The notes under the pieces were generated by a model. That model searched no databases. It was not told the origin of the DNA and saw only the letters and a list, made by a program, of their open reading frames with translations. The position numbers and the translations under genes were made by a program. From Oscillospiraceae bacterium (GTDB lineage Bacteria; Bacillota; Clostridia; Oscillospirales; Ruminococcaceae): a stretch of 64,000 bases of DNA. The stretch covers positions 62,001 through 126,000 of the forward strand of contig CAAGJO010000019.1 in assembly GCA_900770285.1 (NCBI GenBank), read 5' to 3'. This document shows positions 52,111 through 60,445 of the stretch, in pieces (positions within the stretch are counted from its first letter, which is position 1; each line of letters starts with the position of its first letter).

Positions 52111-52296
52111 TTAGTCTTCGTTCTTTTTGATTACCTGAACACCCTTATAGTATCCACATTCCTTGCAAACCTTATGTGGAGCGATCAATGCGCCACAATT
52201 TGAACACTTTGTAAGTGCCGGTGCATCTAATTTCCATACTGCTGAACGTCTTTTATCACGTCTTGCTTTAGAAACCTTTCTCTTTGGTACTGCCAT
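52111..52296 (-). CDS. rpmF: 50S ribosomal protein L32
   Basis: 61 residues: MAVPKRKVSKARRDKRR, then a zinc ribbon with CSNC and CKEC (the four-cysteine form), and a short acidic C terminus. The GGAGGTGCC ribosome site is strong. It follows the DUF177 gene, the standard yceD-rpmF pair. The four-cysteine type needs zinc, and no zinc-free paralog is in the window. Confidence 0.97.
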   Translation of the reverse strand: MAVPKRKVSKARRDKRRSAVWKLDAPALTKCSNCGALIAPHKVCKECGYYKGVQVIKKNED

Positions 52297-52334
52297 TTTG
52301 GCACCTCCTCTTTAGAAAATAGATTAATTGCTAT

Positions 52335-52781
52335 TCAGGAACAGTTACATTCGCCTTCATTCAAATCTTGTCCGCAAACGTAACACAAGCCCCTGCAGTC
52401 ATCCCTGCAAAGAATCTTTGTAGGCAGCTGTAACAACAAATCTGAAATAGCTAATTGATTTATATCAAGAGTATAATCCGGGCAAACAACATATTCATCA
52501 TCAGGATTTTGTCCCGATTGAATTAAAGTATGATTAAAGCTGTAATCATATTCCCGATCAAACTCTTTCAGACATCTGTCGCAGATTTGGTGCAAAGTAA
52601 ACTTACAGTTAAACCGAAGTTCAACAATACCAGCCCTATTTTCAATCTCACCCAAAATTGCGATTGGCGTCACAAGGGAATGCTGCAGGTCAGAATAATC
52701 CAACTCGTTGGCATCAATACTGAAATCAAGCTTTTTAACTTCTCCTTCAATATCAAACAACTGTTTTAGTTGTAAAACCAT
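52335..52781 (-). CDS. yceD: YceD family protein (DUF177)
   Basis: 148 residues. The conserved HQICDRCLKEFDREYDYSF segment and the C-terminal CRDDCRGLCYVCGQDLNEGEC cysteine cluster are diagnostic. DUF177 proteins are linked to 23S rRNA accumulation and ribosome assembly. It is directly upstream of rpmF under one promoter. Confidence 0.92.
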   Translation of the reverse strand: MVLQLKQLFDIEGEVKKLDFSIDANELDYSDLQHSLVTPIAILGEIENRAGIVELRFNCKFTLHQICDRCLKEFDREYDYSFNHTLIQSGQNPDDEYVVCPDYTLDINQLAISDLLLQLPTKILCRDDCRGLCYVCGQDLNEGECNCS

Positions 52782-52808
52782 AATAACACCTCAAACATCA
52801 CAAAGTAA

Positions 52809-52838
52809 ATTATACCACGCATTGAGTAGTTTTGTCAA
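52809..52838 (-). promoter_or_regulatory. Promoter of yceD-rpmF
   Basis: Minus strand: TTGACA (52838-52833), 18-base spacer, TATAAT (52814-52809). Confidence 0.8.
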
Positions 52839-52862
52839 TAGTCTTTTACTGTTTATTCAAAA

Positions 52863-53267
52863 TTATTTTATAAATGCTCTTACCTTTGCAGGAAGTTCTT
52901 CAACATCGGCTGAAACTGTGAATACGATCTTAGTATTTTTAGCAAGCATTGCAACCTTTTCAATCATATCGCCAAAAGCGTCATAATCCTTGCCGCCGAT
53001 TTTCAGAATACCATCAACATAAACTTCCTGAATATCATAGTTTCCTGCAAGCATTCCGGCAACGAAACCATAGAAAGCGTCAAAGCTGTTAATTCCGTAT
53101 TCTTCTGTATCAACAAGTCTTACGCTGTGAGGAATGTCATAAGTAAGTTTCATGCCTCTTTCAATGCAGACAACGTTGCCTGTAGCGTTTGAAGCAGCTT
53201 CCTTTATAGCGTCAACCAAAATTTTTGTTTTTCCTGTACCCTTTTTTCCTGGTATTAAATTAATCAT
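52863..53267 (-). CDS. Hypothetical P-loop protein
   Basis: 134 residues from the ATG at 53267, with GGAG 6 bases upstream. A Walker A (LIPGKKGTGKTKILVDAI, residues 4-21) opens the protein. A conserved-looking acidic stretch (DIQEVYVDGILK) could be a Walker B. The end has IVFTVSADVEELPAKVRAF. It resembles a minimal thymidine-kinase or AAA-like P-loop core without further domains. It lies between pgi and yceD. Role unknown. Confidence 0.75.
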   Translation of the reverse strand: MINLIPGKKGTGKTKILVDAIKEAASNATGNVVCIERGMKLTYDIPHSVRLVDTEEYGINSFDAFYGFVAGMLAGNYDIQEVYVDGILKIGGKDYDAFGDMIEKVAMLAKNTKIVFTVSADVEELPAKVRAFIK

Positions 53268-53332
53268 AATGAACTCCATTCCGTCTTAAAAGACATTTTA
53301 TTTTATAGCCTTAATGCTCAATATTCTGAATC

Positions 53333-54664
53333 CTATTTAATCTTAGCTTCAAGAGCAGCCTTTTGTGATTCATAGCCCGGTTTGCCAAGAAGTGCAAACA
53401 TATTTTTCTTGTAGCTTTCAACGCCCGGCTGATTAAAAGGATTGACTCCCAGCATATATCCTGAAATTGCACATGCTCTTTCAAAGAAATAAATCATTTC
53501 GCCGAGATTTTCTTCGTCAAGCTTGTCAACCTCAAGGACAATATTCGGAACTCCGCCCTCAGTATGAGCGAGAACAGTACCCTGAAAAGCCTTTTTGTTT
53601 ACGACTGACATATTCTGATTTGTAAGAAAATTCAGTCCGTCAAGGTTTTCTGCATCGTTCTCAAGGAAAATATCCTGTTTAGGCTCTTTTATATCCACAA
53701 CAGTTTCAAACATGATTCTTGAACCGTCCTGAATAAACTGTCCAAGTGAATGTAAGTCTGTTGAGAATGTTGCAGCAGCAGGGAAAATACCCTTGTGATC
53801 TTTGCCTTCGCTTTCGCCGAAAAGCTGTTTGAACCATTCAGCCATCATTCCGAAGCTTGGATCGTATGAAACAAGAATTTCAACACTCTTGCCTTTGCTG
53901 TAGAGAATGTTTCTCAATGCAGCATATTTATAGCAGTCATTTCCGTCATCTTTGGAGAATTTTTCTCTTCCCTCCTGTGCGCCGTGCATAAGCTTGTCAA
54001 TGTCTCCTCCTGCAACAGCAATAGGGAGCAAGCCAACGGCAGTGAGTACTGAAAATCTGCCGCCTACATCGTCCGGTATAACAAAAGTTTCATATCCTTC
54101 AGTATCCGAAAGTTCTTTCAGTGTTCCTCTTGCTTTGTCTGTTGTGGCAAAAATACGGTTTTTAGCCTCTTCCTTGCCATACTTGTCTTCAACAAGCTTC
54201 TTGAAAATTCTGAAAGCCAATGCAGGCTCAGTAGTAGTACCTGATTTGGAAATAACGTTTACACAAATATCCTTGCCTTCACAAATTGAAAGCACCTCAC
54301 TGAGATAAGTAGGGCTTATGTTGTTTCCAATAAAATAAATATCCGGTGTATCTTTTTTCAAGTTGTTATAAAAAGGTGATTTCAAAAGCTCTATGGCAGC
54401 TCTTGCGCCAAGATATGAACCGCCTATTCCAATAACAATCAGCACATCAGCTTTTTCCTGAATGCGCTTTGCAGCAGCCTTAATTCTCTCGAATTCCGAC
54501 TTATCGTAATCTACAGGAAGATCAACCCATCCTAAGAAATCATTGCCCAATCCATTTCGTGATTCAAGATTGTTATGAGCGGCAGTCACAAGATGTGCAG
54601 CAGCGTCCAATTCATGATCGTTAACGAAGGGTTTCAGATATTCAGCATTAAGCTTTATTGCCAT
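53333..54664 (-). CDS. pgi: Glucose-6-phosphate isomerase
   Basis: 443 residues from the ATG at 54664, the usual Gram-positive length; AAAGGA is 10 bases upstream and the earlier ATG at 54673 lies too near it. Motifs are VIGIGGSYLGARAAIE, VISKSGTTTEPALAF, DVGGRFSVLTAVGLLPIA and NPFNQPGVESYKKNMF. It interconverts glucose- and fructose-6-phosphate in glycolysis. It has a clear own promoter. Confidence 0.96.
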   Translation of the reverse strand: MAIKLNAEYLKPFVNDHELDAAAHLVTAAHNNLESRNGLGNDFLGWVDLPVDYDKSEFERIKAAAKRIQEKADVLIVIGIGGSYLGARAAIELLKSPFYNNLKKDTPDIYFIGNNISPTYLSEVLSICEGKDICVNVISKSGTTTEPALAFRIFKKLVEDKYGKEEAKNRIFATTDKARGTLKELSDTEGYETFVIPDDVGGRFSVLTAVGLLPIAVAGGDIDKLMHGAQEGREKFSKDDGNDCYKYAALRNILYSKGKSVEILVSYDPSFGMMAEWFKQLFGESEGKDHKGIFPAAATFSTDLHSLGQFIQDGSRIMFETVVDIKEPKQDIFLENDAENLDGLNFLTNQNMSVVNKKAFQGTVLAHTEGGVPNIVLEVDKLDEENLGEMIYFFERACAISGYMLGVNPFNQPGVESYKKNMFALLGKPGYESQKAALEAKIK

Positions 54665-54700
54665 GTCAATCATTTCCTTTCCTATATTGATACTATAATT

Positions 54701-54729
54701 ATTATACAATATTTCATATATCTTTTCAA
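54701..54729 (-). promoter_or_regulatory. Promoter of pgi
   Basis: Minus strand: TTGAAA (54729-54724), 17-base spacer, TATAAT (54706-54701). Confidence 0.75.
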
Positions 54730-54780
54730 GCCTAAATGTCAATTTGTTCAAAGCTTTGTGCAATCAATACAAATGATTGC

Positions 54781-55971
54781 CTAAATATATAGTAAATTTA
54801 ACAATAATCGTTTAAAGGCAAAGACAAATGAAATTTCCTTTACCGTTTCATCAGCTACAATATCCATTGTAACAATAGTATTGTCACCATTTTTAACAGT
54901 TAAAACACCGATTCTGTCGCCTTTTGCAACAGGTGCAGTCACCGATTCTTCCCGTTTAAACTCACAGCTCATATTATTATAGTCCTCTCGGCTTATGACT
55001 ATTCCTTCAAGTCCTTTTATTTTTACAGCAATCTCCTGCTTTTCACCGTAATTTACAGTAATATTTTCCAAAGCCTTTTCATCGATTTCCGGAGTGTATA
55101 TCATATAATTCTGATATCCGTAATCCATCAGATTTCTTGCGGAAGTAAACTTATCATCATCGCTTTTTGCTCCTAAAATCACACAACAAAGAGTCGTCTT
55201 ACCTTTTGTACAAGCCGTTACAATGCATTCTCCCAACGCCTTTGAGCTGCATGATTTTATGCCTTGACAGCCATTGTACGTCCTTATAAGCCGATTTGTG
55301 CTGACAAGTTCCGTGGCATTATTCCGGACGCTGCACATCCAGGTTGTAAAGTACGGAGCAAGAAATTTATGCTTCAGAAGTTCTTTTGCCAGAATGGCCA
55401 TATCATATGCACTGGAAACTGTGTTCTCGCTTGTTCCGCAAACATCATCGAAATATGTGTCGCTCATTTTCAGCTCGCCGGCTCGTCTGTTCAGCATTTC
55501 CTTGAACTTATCCTCTGTTCCCCCGATTTTTTCAGCCAAAGCAGTGCAGGCATCATTAGCATTTCCTACGGTTAACGCTTTTAAAAGCTCGTCAACTGAA
55601 ATTTTCTCCCCGACATTCAGCCAGATCTGAGGAGCACCTTTGGCATTTGCATTTGCTGAAGCTGTAACCGTATCCTTGACTGAAAGCTGATTGCTGTCAA
55701 TTTTTTCAGCAGCAATAAGTACGGTCATAAGCTTTGCAAGGTGAGAAACAGGCAGCTTTTCATGGGTGTTTTTTTCTGCAATAACCGTTCCGGTAGAAGA
55801 TTCGGTCAGAATAGCGGAACGCGCATCTGTTTTGTCCATAATGTTCTCTTCCGTAACCTTTTCATCAGCCTGCACTGCGTCATCAGTTCCGTCTCCAAAG
55901 CATACAGCCGTGCATAGCTGCATCAAAGTAAGAAAAGTTAAAATTAAAGCCAGTATTTTTTTTATTCTCAT
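54781..55971 (-). CDS. D-Ala-D-Ala carboxypeptidase family protein (S11/DacA-like), probably inactive
   Basis: 396 residues with a signal peptide (ILALILTFLTLMQLCTA). The S11 fold is clear: SAILTESSTGTVIAEKN, KLPVSHLAKLMTVLIAAEK, MLNRRAGELKMSDTYFDD. But every catalytic motif is changed. The serine of SxxK is His (HLAK), the SxN position reads NAN (VGNANDACTALAE), and KTG reads KSC (QGIKSCSSKALGE). The C-terminal PBP5-like domain follows, ending with a hydrophobic helix. It likely binds the wall or a partner instead of trimming peptides. No frameshift or stop suggests decay. Confidence 0.88.
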   Translation of the reverse strand: MRIKKILALILTFLTLMQLCTAVCFGDGTDDAVQADEKVTEENIMDKTDARSAILTESSTGTVIAEKNTHEKLPVSHLAKLMTVLIAAEKIDSNQLSVKDTVTASANANAKGAPQIWLNVGEKISVDELLKALTVGNANDACTALAEKIGGTEDKFKEMLNRRAGELKMSDTYFDDVCGTSENTVSSAYDMAILAKELLKHKFLAPYFTTWMCSVRNNATELVSTNRLIRTYNGCQGIKSCSSKALGECIVTACTKGKTTLCCVILGAKSDDDKFTSARNLMDYGYQNYMIYTPEIDEKALENITVNYGEKQEIAVKIKGLEGIVISREDYNNMSCEFKREESVTAPVAKGDRIGVLTVKNGDNTIVTMDIVADETVKEISFVFAFKRLLLNLLYI

Positions 55972-56028
55972 ACTCTTGCCTCCAAAACCTTTTTATATAG
56001 TTTATTCAGCAAGTCCGCATTTTAGAAA

Positions 56029-56059
56029 CAAAAAAGGCAAGTGCAAAAAAGCACCTGCC
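56029..56059 (-). terminator. Terminator after HPr-like gene
   Basis: GGCAAGTGC (56036-56044) with GCACCTGCC (56051-56059), 9 pairs including one G-U on the minus strand, then UUUUUUGUUU. Confidence 0.85.
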
Positions 56060-56083
56060 CTGTAAACATTTTCTTTATATTGA

Positions 56084-56314
56084 TTAATCAACAATAAATT
56101 CCTTGATTTCTTCCAAGAATTTATCTGCATCATCTGAGTGTGCAATAAGCTGAATAGGATTTGAAAGGTCAAGACTGAAAATACCCATGATTGACTTTGC
56201 GTCAACTGCATATCTTCCTGAAGTCAAATCAACATCAAAATCATACAAAGAAACGATGTTTACAAACTTCTTTACTGCTGCGATTGAATCGAGTTTAATT
56301 TTAACCTTACTCAT
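56084..56314 (-). CDS. HPr-like phosphocarrier family protein lacking the catalytic histidine
   Basis: 76 residues. The second half is HPr-like: YAVDAKSIMGIFSLDL keeps the serine (Ser41 here) equivalent to regulatory Ser46. The first half reads DSIAAVKKFVNIV where HPr has the active His15 and Arg17, so Ala and Val stand there. It cannot carry phosphate for the PTS. As in Bacillus Crh, which also lost His15 but keeps Ser46, a regulatory role in carbon control through HPr kinase and CcpA is possible but unproven. AGGAGGAAG precedes the ATG. Confidence 0.85.
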   Translation of the reverse strand: MSKVKIKLDSIAAVKKFVNIVSLYDFDVDLTSGRYAVDAKSIMGIFSLDLSNPIQLIAHSDDADKFLEEIKEFIVD

Positions 56315-56388
56315 AAATCTTCCTCCTTTGGATTAAGTAATTTAATCCACTTAAATTATAACATATGTAGATTGTTTCTACACCTTTT

Positions 56389-56416
56389 ATTATAACCGTT
56401 AAATAAAAAAAGTCAA
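56389..56416 (-). promoter_or_regulatory. Promoter of HPr-like gene
   Basis: Minus strand: TTGACT (56416-56411), 16-base spacer, TATAAT (56394-56389). Divergent from and almost touching the plus-strand promoter at 56423. Confidence 0.7.
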
Positions 56417-56422
56417 TAGCAT

Positions 56423-56451
56423 TTGCAAAAAAAAATTAAATATAGTATAAT
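56423..56451 (+). promoter_or_regulatory. Promoter upstream of mtaB
   Basis: TTGCAA (56423-56428), 17-base spacer, TATAAT (56446-56451). The start codon is over 100 bases away, so a leader of about 107 nt contains the 11-bp repeats. Confidence 0.65.
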
Positions 56452-56500
56452 ATCTAATAGCACTTTTACATTAAAAATATCCTTGTGCATTTCTTATAAT

Positions 56501-56528
56501 GATATCAAATTGATATCAAATTGATATT
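56501..56528. repeat. 11-bp tandem repeat in the mtaB leader
   Basis: GATATCAAATT occurs at 56501-56511 and 56512-56522 and starts a third time (GATATT, 56523-56528). Each unit contains the palindrome GATATC, so the pair also reads as an inverted repeat. A TATAAT sits directly before it (56495-56500). It may be an operator. Confidence 0.7.
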
Positions 56529-56564
56529 ACCGGGATATTAAATCACTCTATAAGGAGATAACCT

Positions 56565-57881
56565 ATGAATGTATACTATTATACCTTTGGATGCAAGGTT
56601 AATCAGTATGAAACCGAAAATATAAAAGAGTCAATGGAAAATAAAGGATTTCACACCGAGCAGGATTACTGCAATGCCGACATTGCAATTATCAACACCT
56701 GCACAGTCACTTCCCGCTCAGATCTGAAATGCCGACAGCTTTTGCATAAACTGAAACGTGAAAATCCTGATATGATAGTGGTTCTGACCGGGTGTTTTCC
56801 TCAGGCATTTACCGAGCAGGCAGAGAATTTTACTGAATGTGACATAATCACAGGCTCGGCAAACAAGTCAAGAATCCCAGATTATATTGACGAGTATCTG
56901 GTTCACCGTCAGAGAATTATCAACATTCCGCCCCACAAAAAGGGAGAAAAATTTGAACAGATGACAAACAGGCACATTGCCGGCAAAACCCGTGCATACA
57001 TTAAAATCCAGGACGGCTGCGACCAATACTGTTCTTATTGTATAATACCCTACGCAAGAGGTCATATCCGCTCTAAAAGCCTTGAAAACATAGCGGCAGA
57101 GGCAAAAATGCTTGCCGATTCAGACCACAAAGAAATCATTGCAGTTGGTATAAACCTATGCTGTTACGGCAAAGATTTCAATGACGGCACAAGACTTGCC
57201 GACGCTGTTGAGCTTATATGCAAAACAGTGGGCAGCAAGTGCCGTGTCAGATTAGGCTCAATAGAACCTGAAATGATAAGCGACCAGGACATTATAAAGC
57301 TTGCAGGGCTGGATAATTTCTGTCCTCAGTTTCATCTTTCACTTCAAAGCGGATGCGACAAAACCCTGAAAGAAATGAACAGAAAATATACTGCTTCCGA
57401 ATACAAACAGCTTTGCAGCAAGCTCAGAAAGCACTTTAAAGACTGCGCAATAACAACAGATGTTATGGTAGGTTTTGCAGGAGAAACTGACGAAGACTTC
57501 AAGCAATCGTTAGAATTTGTCAAAAGCATTGGCTTTGCAAAGGTGCATATTTTTCCTTATTCTCAGCGAAAAGGGACCATTGCTGCAAAGCGCACCGACC
57601 AAATTCCAAAAAAGGTCAAGCAGCAGCGTGCAGAAGCTATGGCAGCAGTTTGCTCAGAACAGCGGAAGGAATTTTTAAACAGCATGATCGGCAGAACATT
57701 CCCCGTTCTTTTTGAAAAAGAAAGTTGTGAGGAATATCATCAAGGCTACACACCAAATTATACTCCGGTTAAAGTGCCAAGAATTTCCCCCGATATTACC
57801 CTGAGAAAGCAAGTTTTAAATGTGAAAATCACCGACTCAGGCGATGATTACTGTCTTGGAGAAATTGAAGAAAGGAAGTAA
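56565..57881 (+). CDS. mtaB: tRNA t6A37 methylthiotransferase MtaB
   Basis: 438 residues. The N-terminal cluster cysteines are in YTFGCKVNQYE (Cys10), INTCTVTSRSD and VLTGCFPQ. The radical-SAM cluster is IQDGCDQYCSYCIIPYARG. A C-terminal TRAM-like segment follows (PVLFEKESCEEYHQGYTPNY). It adds a methylthio group to t6A37 of ANN-decoding tRNAs. The ribosome site is AAGGAG, 6 bases before the ATG. The SDR gene starts 4 bases after its stop. Confidence 0.95.
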   Translation: MNVYYYTFGCKVNQYETENIKESMENKGFHTEQDYCNADIAIINTCTVTSRSDLKCRQLLHKLKRENPDMIVVLTGCFPQAFTEQAENFTECDIITGSANKSRIPDYIDEYLVHRQRIINIPPHKKGEKFEQMTNRHIAGKTRAYIKIQDGCDQYCSYCIIPYARGHIRSKSLENIAAEAKMLADSDHKEIIAVGINLCCYGKDFNDGTRLADAVELICKTVGSKCRVRLGSIEPEMISDQDIIKLAGLDNFCPQFHLSLQSGCDKTLKEMNRKYTASEYKQLCSKLRKHFKDCAITTDVMVGFAGETDEDFKQSLEFVKSIGFAKVHIFPYSQRKGTIAAKRTDQIPKKVKQQRAEAMAAVCSEQRKEFLNSMIGRTFPVLFEKESCEEYHQGYTPNYTPVKVPRISPDITLRKQVLNVKITDSGDDYCLGEIEERK

Positions 57882-57885
57882 TCCG

Positions 57886-58653
57886 ATGAGCGTGAACAAA
57901 TCAGCTCTTATTACGGGGGCAAGCTCAGGAATAGGCTGGGAAATTGCAAAGGAGCTTGACCGACGGGGATACGATTTAATTCTCTGCGCAAGGCGTGAGG
58001 AGCGTTTACTCCAGCTGAAATCAATGATTAAATGCAAAGCTGAGATTATTCCCTGTGATTTATCAGACAGAACTCAATGCATGGACTTATACAGCAAGGT
58101 AAAGGATATGAATATAGATGTGCTTATAAACAATGCAGGATTCGGAGCAATAGGTGAATTCAATGAGATTCCTCTTGAGACAGAACTAAGAATGATAGAC
58201 ACCAACTGCACGGCACTTCATATTCTGACCAAACTGTTCTTACAGGATTTTTTAAAGAAAGACCACGGCTATATACTCAACGTAGCTTCCTCCGCAGGAC
58301 TTATGCCGGGAGGAGCTTACATGTCGGCATACTATGCCACAAAAGCTTATGTTATCAGCCTGACAAGCGGAATAAGCGAAGAACTAAAACGCAGGGAATC
58401 AAATGTTTCAATTTCCGCACTATGTCCAGGTCCTGTAAACACAGAATTTAACAAGGTGGCAAACGTAAAGTTCCAGCTTCGCAGCATATCGGCAAAACAC
58501 TGTGCTGCAAAAGCCGTTGACGGTATGTTCAGAAAAAAGCTTATAATAACGCCGTCACCGGACATGAGATTATCTGCCGTCGGCGCAAAAATAGCACCCA
58601 GAAAGCTGATTTTGCCTATTGTTGCACACATGCAGAAAAAGAAAATAAAATGA
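57886..58653 (+). CDS. SDR family oxidoreductase
   Basis: 255 residues from the ATG at 57886; AAAGGAAG lies 8 bases upstream inside the mtaB end. NAD(P) motif ALITGASSGIGWEIA (about 7-21), NNAGFGAIGEF, the serine segment NVASSAGLMPGG and the catalytic YxxxK in SAYYATKAYV. It is of the classical DltE/YqjQ-like type that reduces acyl or keto groups; substrate unknown. Cotranscribed with mtaB. Confidence 0.9.
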   Translation: MSVNKSALITGASSGIGWEIAKELDRRGYDLILCARREERLLQLKSMIKCKAEIIPCDLSDRTQCMDLYSKVKDMNIDVLINNAGFGAIGEFNEIPLETELRMIDTNCTALHILTKLFLQDFLKKDHGYILNVASSAGLMPGGAYMSAYYATKAYVISLTSGISEELKRRESNVSISALCPGPVNTEFNKVANVKFQLRSISAKHCAAKAVDGMFRKKLIITPSPDMRLSAVGAKIAPRKLILPIVAHMQKKKIK

Positions 58654-58724
58654 CAAAAAAATTTATTTTTCTGAAGCAAATACACATTTACCTCAGCGAA
58701 ATAAAAAAATTATTTATTTTACTA

Positions 58725-58753
58725 TAGACAAAAGCAAAATTGTATTGTATAAT
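58725..58753 (+). promoter_or_regulatory. Promoter of rsmD-coaD operon
   Basis: TAGACA (58725-58730), 17-base spacer, TATAAT (58748-58753). Confidence 0.7.
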
Positions 58754-58803
58754 AATCTTAATTAATATTGGCAGAATTTTTTTTGCCGTTACAGGAGATT
58801 TAT

Positions 58804-59361
58804 ATGAGAGTTATTACAGGTTCAGCAAGGGGTTCCAAACTTAAGACCCTTGATTCTTTGGACGTTCGTCCGACACCTGATATGGTTAAAGAAGCGATTT
58901 TTTCAATAATTCAATTTGACATACCGGCATCATCTGTTCTGGATTTGTTTGCAGGCAGCGGACAGCTTGGCATTGAAGCACTTAGCAGAGGCGCTGAGCA
59001 CTGCGTTTTTGTTGAAAAAAACCGTGCTGCATATGAAATAGTAAACGAAAATCTTGAACACTGTCATCTCAAAGGAAATTCAAGAGTTTTGCTTATGGAC
59101 AGTCTGGAGTATCTCAGAGTTGCGAAGAAGGGATTTGATATTGCTTTACTTGACCCGCCATACCGCAACGGATTGATTGAAAAAGCACTGCCCCTGCTGG
59201 AGTCCAAAATGAACGAAAACGGTATTGTCGTATGCGAGCATGAAAAAGAGCTTGAACTTGAAGACCAATATGGTTCTTTACAATTTTACAGAAGATACAA
59301 ATACGGCAAAATTGCCGTTACAGTATTTAAAAAGAATGAAACGGAAGAAGGCAGCGTATGA
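58804..59361 (+). CDS. rsmD: 16S rRNA (guanine(966)-N(2))-methyltransferase RsmD
   Basis: 185 residues from the ATG at 58804, which has AGGAG 6 bases upstream. MRVITGSARGSKLKTLD is the standard start, VLDLFAGSGQLGIEALSRGA binds SAM and ALLDPPYRNG is the catalytic DPPY. It methylates G966 of 16S rRNA. Its stop overlaps the coaD start (ATGA), the conserved rsmD-coaD pair. Confidence 0.95.
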   Translation: MRVITGSARGSKLKTLDSLDVRPTPDMVKEAIFSIIQFDIPASSVLDLFAGSGQLGIEALSRGAEHCVFVEKNRAAYEIVNENLEHCHLKGNSRVLLMDSLEYLRVAKKGFDIALLDPPYRNGLIEKALPLLESKMNENGIVVCEHEKELELEDQYGSLQFYRRYKYGKIAVTVFKKNETEEGSV

Positions 59362-59846
59362 GAATTGCAGTTTGCCCGGGAAGTTTTGATCCTGTAACTC
59401 TGGGGCACTTAGACATTATCAGCAGAGCCTCAAAGCTTTTTGACAAAGTTATTGTACTGGTTTCATTCAACCAGAACAAAAGTGCAGCAAGTTTTACCGT
59501 TGAGGAAAGGAAAAACATGATTAAAACGGTTACAAAGCACATTTCCAACGTTGAAGTGGATTCAGATGACGGACTTCTTGCCAACTATGTTAAAAAAACC
59601 GGTGCTGTAGCCATTGTAAAAGGTCTGCGGGCGGTTTCCGACTTTGAATATGAATTTCAGATGGCTTTAGCCAATCACAAGCTATATTCAGGCGCTGAAA
59701 CGCTGTTTCTGACCACAAGCAGTGAGAACATGTATTTATCATCCAGTGTGGTAAAACAAATTGCCAGTCTTGGCGGTGATATCAGCGGACTTGTTCCTCC
59801 CGAGATCCTCGAGGACATTAAAAATCGTTTATACATTGAAAAATAA
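59358..59846 (+). CDS. coaD: Phosphopantetheine adenylyltransferase
   Basis: 162 residues. Nucleotidyltransferase signature CPGSFDPVTLGHLDII with the T/HxGH motif, KGLRAVSDFEYEFQMA, and the C-terminal SSENMYLSSSVVKQI in place of the ISSTxxR segment. It transfers AMP to phosphopantetheine in coenzyme A synthesis. Translationally coupled to rsmD by a 4-base overlap. Confidence 0.96.
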   Translation: MRIAVCPGSFDPVTLGHLDIISRASKLFDKVIVLVSFNQNKSAASFTVEERKNMIKTVTKHISNVEVDSDDGLLANYVKKTGAVAIVKGLRAVSDFEYEFQMALANHKLYSGAETLFLTTSSENMYLSSSVVKQIASLGGDISGLVPPEILEDIKNRLYIEK

Positions 59847-59878
59847 TAAACACAAATAAAAGAAAGGAAGTTATAACA

Positions 59879-60385
59879 ATGAACATTGAAGAAATTCTTA
59901 AATTAATGGATGAACTTTTGGACGATGCAAGCACTGTTCCATTTACAAGCAAAAAGGTAATTGACTGCGAACAGATGAGAGAATATGTTGACAACATCCG
60001 CATTAACCTCCCAACTGAAATGCAAAAAGCAAAGGACACAGCCCGTGACAGAGAAAACATACTTGCAGAGGCAAACAAAGAGGCTGAGAACATCATAAAG
60101 GCCGCTGAAGAAAAAGCCAAAGTTCTTGTTTCTCAGGAAGAAATTTTAAAGCAGGCTGACGACGTTGCCAACGACCAGATTCAAAGAGCCATGGCGCAGG
60201 CAAACAAAATTGTTGCTGAAGCCATTGAAAAGGACAAAAACATTCGCAGCGCATTAGCTGAAAAACTTGATAAAACACTTTCTGAGGCTCAGAGAGTTCT
60301 TGCAAGAAATCTTACAGAAATTACTGACACCAGAAATGCTATCCTCGGCATAGGCGAGGCTGACGGCATTAATGAAAGCGAATAA
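59879..60385 (+). CDS. Coiled-coil protein, V-ATPase subunit H-like
   Basis: 168 residues. After a helical head (IEEILKLMDELLDDAS) the centre is a long Ala/Glu/Lys coiled coil (residues about 45-140, for example REAENIIKAAEEKAKV-like runs). The composition resembles ATPase stalk subunits, but there is no ATPase operon. Genes of this kind commonly follow coaD in clostridia. Role unknown. AAAGGAAG precedes the ATG, and a strong terminator ends the operon. Confidence 0.75.
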   Translation: MNIEEILKLMDELLDDASTVPFTSKKVIDCEQMREYVDNIRINLPTEMQKAKDTARDRENILAEANKEAENIIKAAEEKAKVLVSQEEILKQADDVANDQIQRAMAQANKIVAEAIEKDKNIRSALAEKLDKTLSEAQRVLARNLTEITDTRNAILGIGEADGINESE

Positions 60386-60401
60386 ATTACATATATACAG
60401 C

Positions 60402-60440
60402 AATACCGGCAGTATCTTTATGATACTGCCGGTATTTTAT
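60402..60440 (+). terminator. Strong terminator of rsmD-coaD operon
   Basis: A 15-bp perfect stem (60402-60416 with 60422-60436; AATACCGG/CCGGTATT at the base) and a 5-base loop, then UUUUA. It also separates the convergent CotH gene. Confidence 0.9.
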
Positions 60441-60445
60441 TACAA

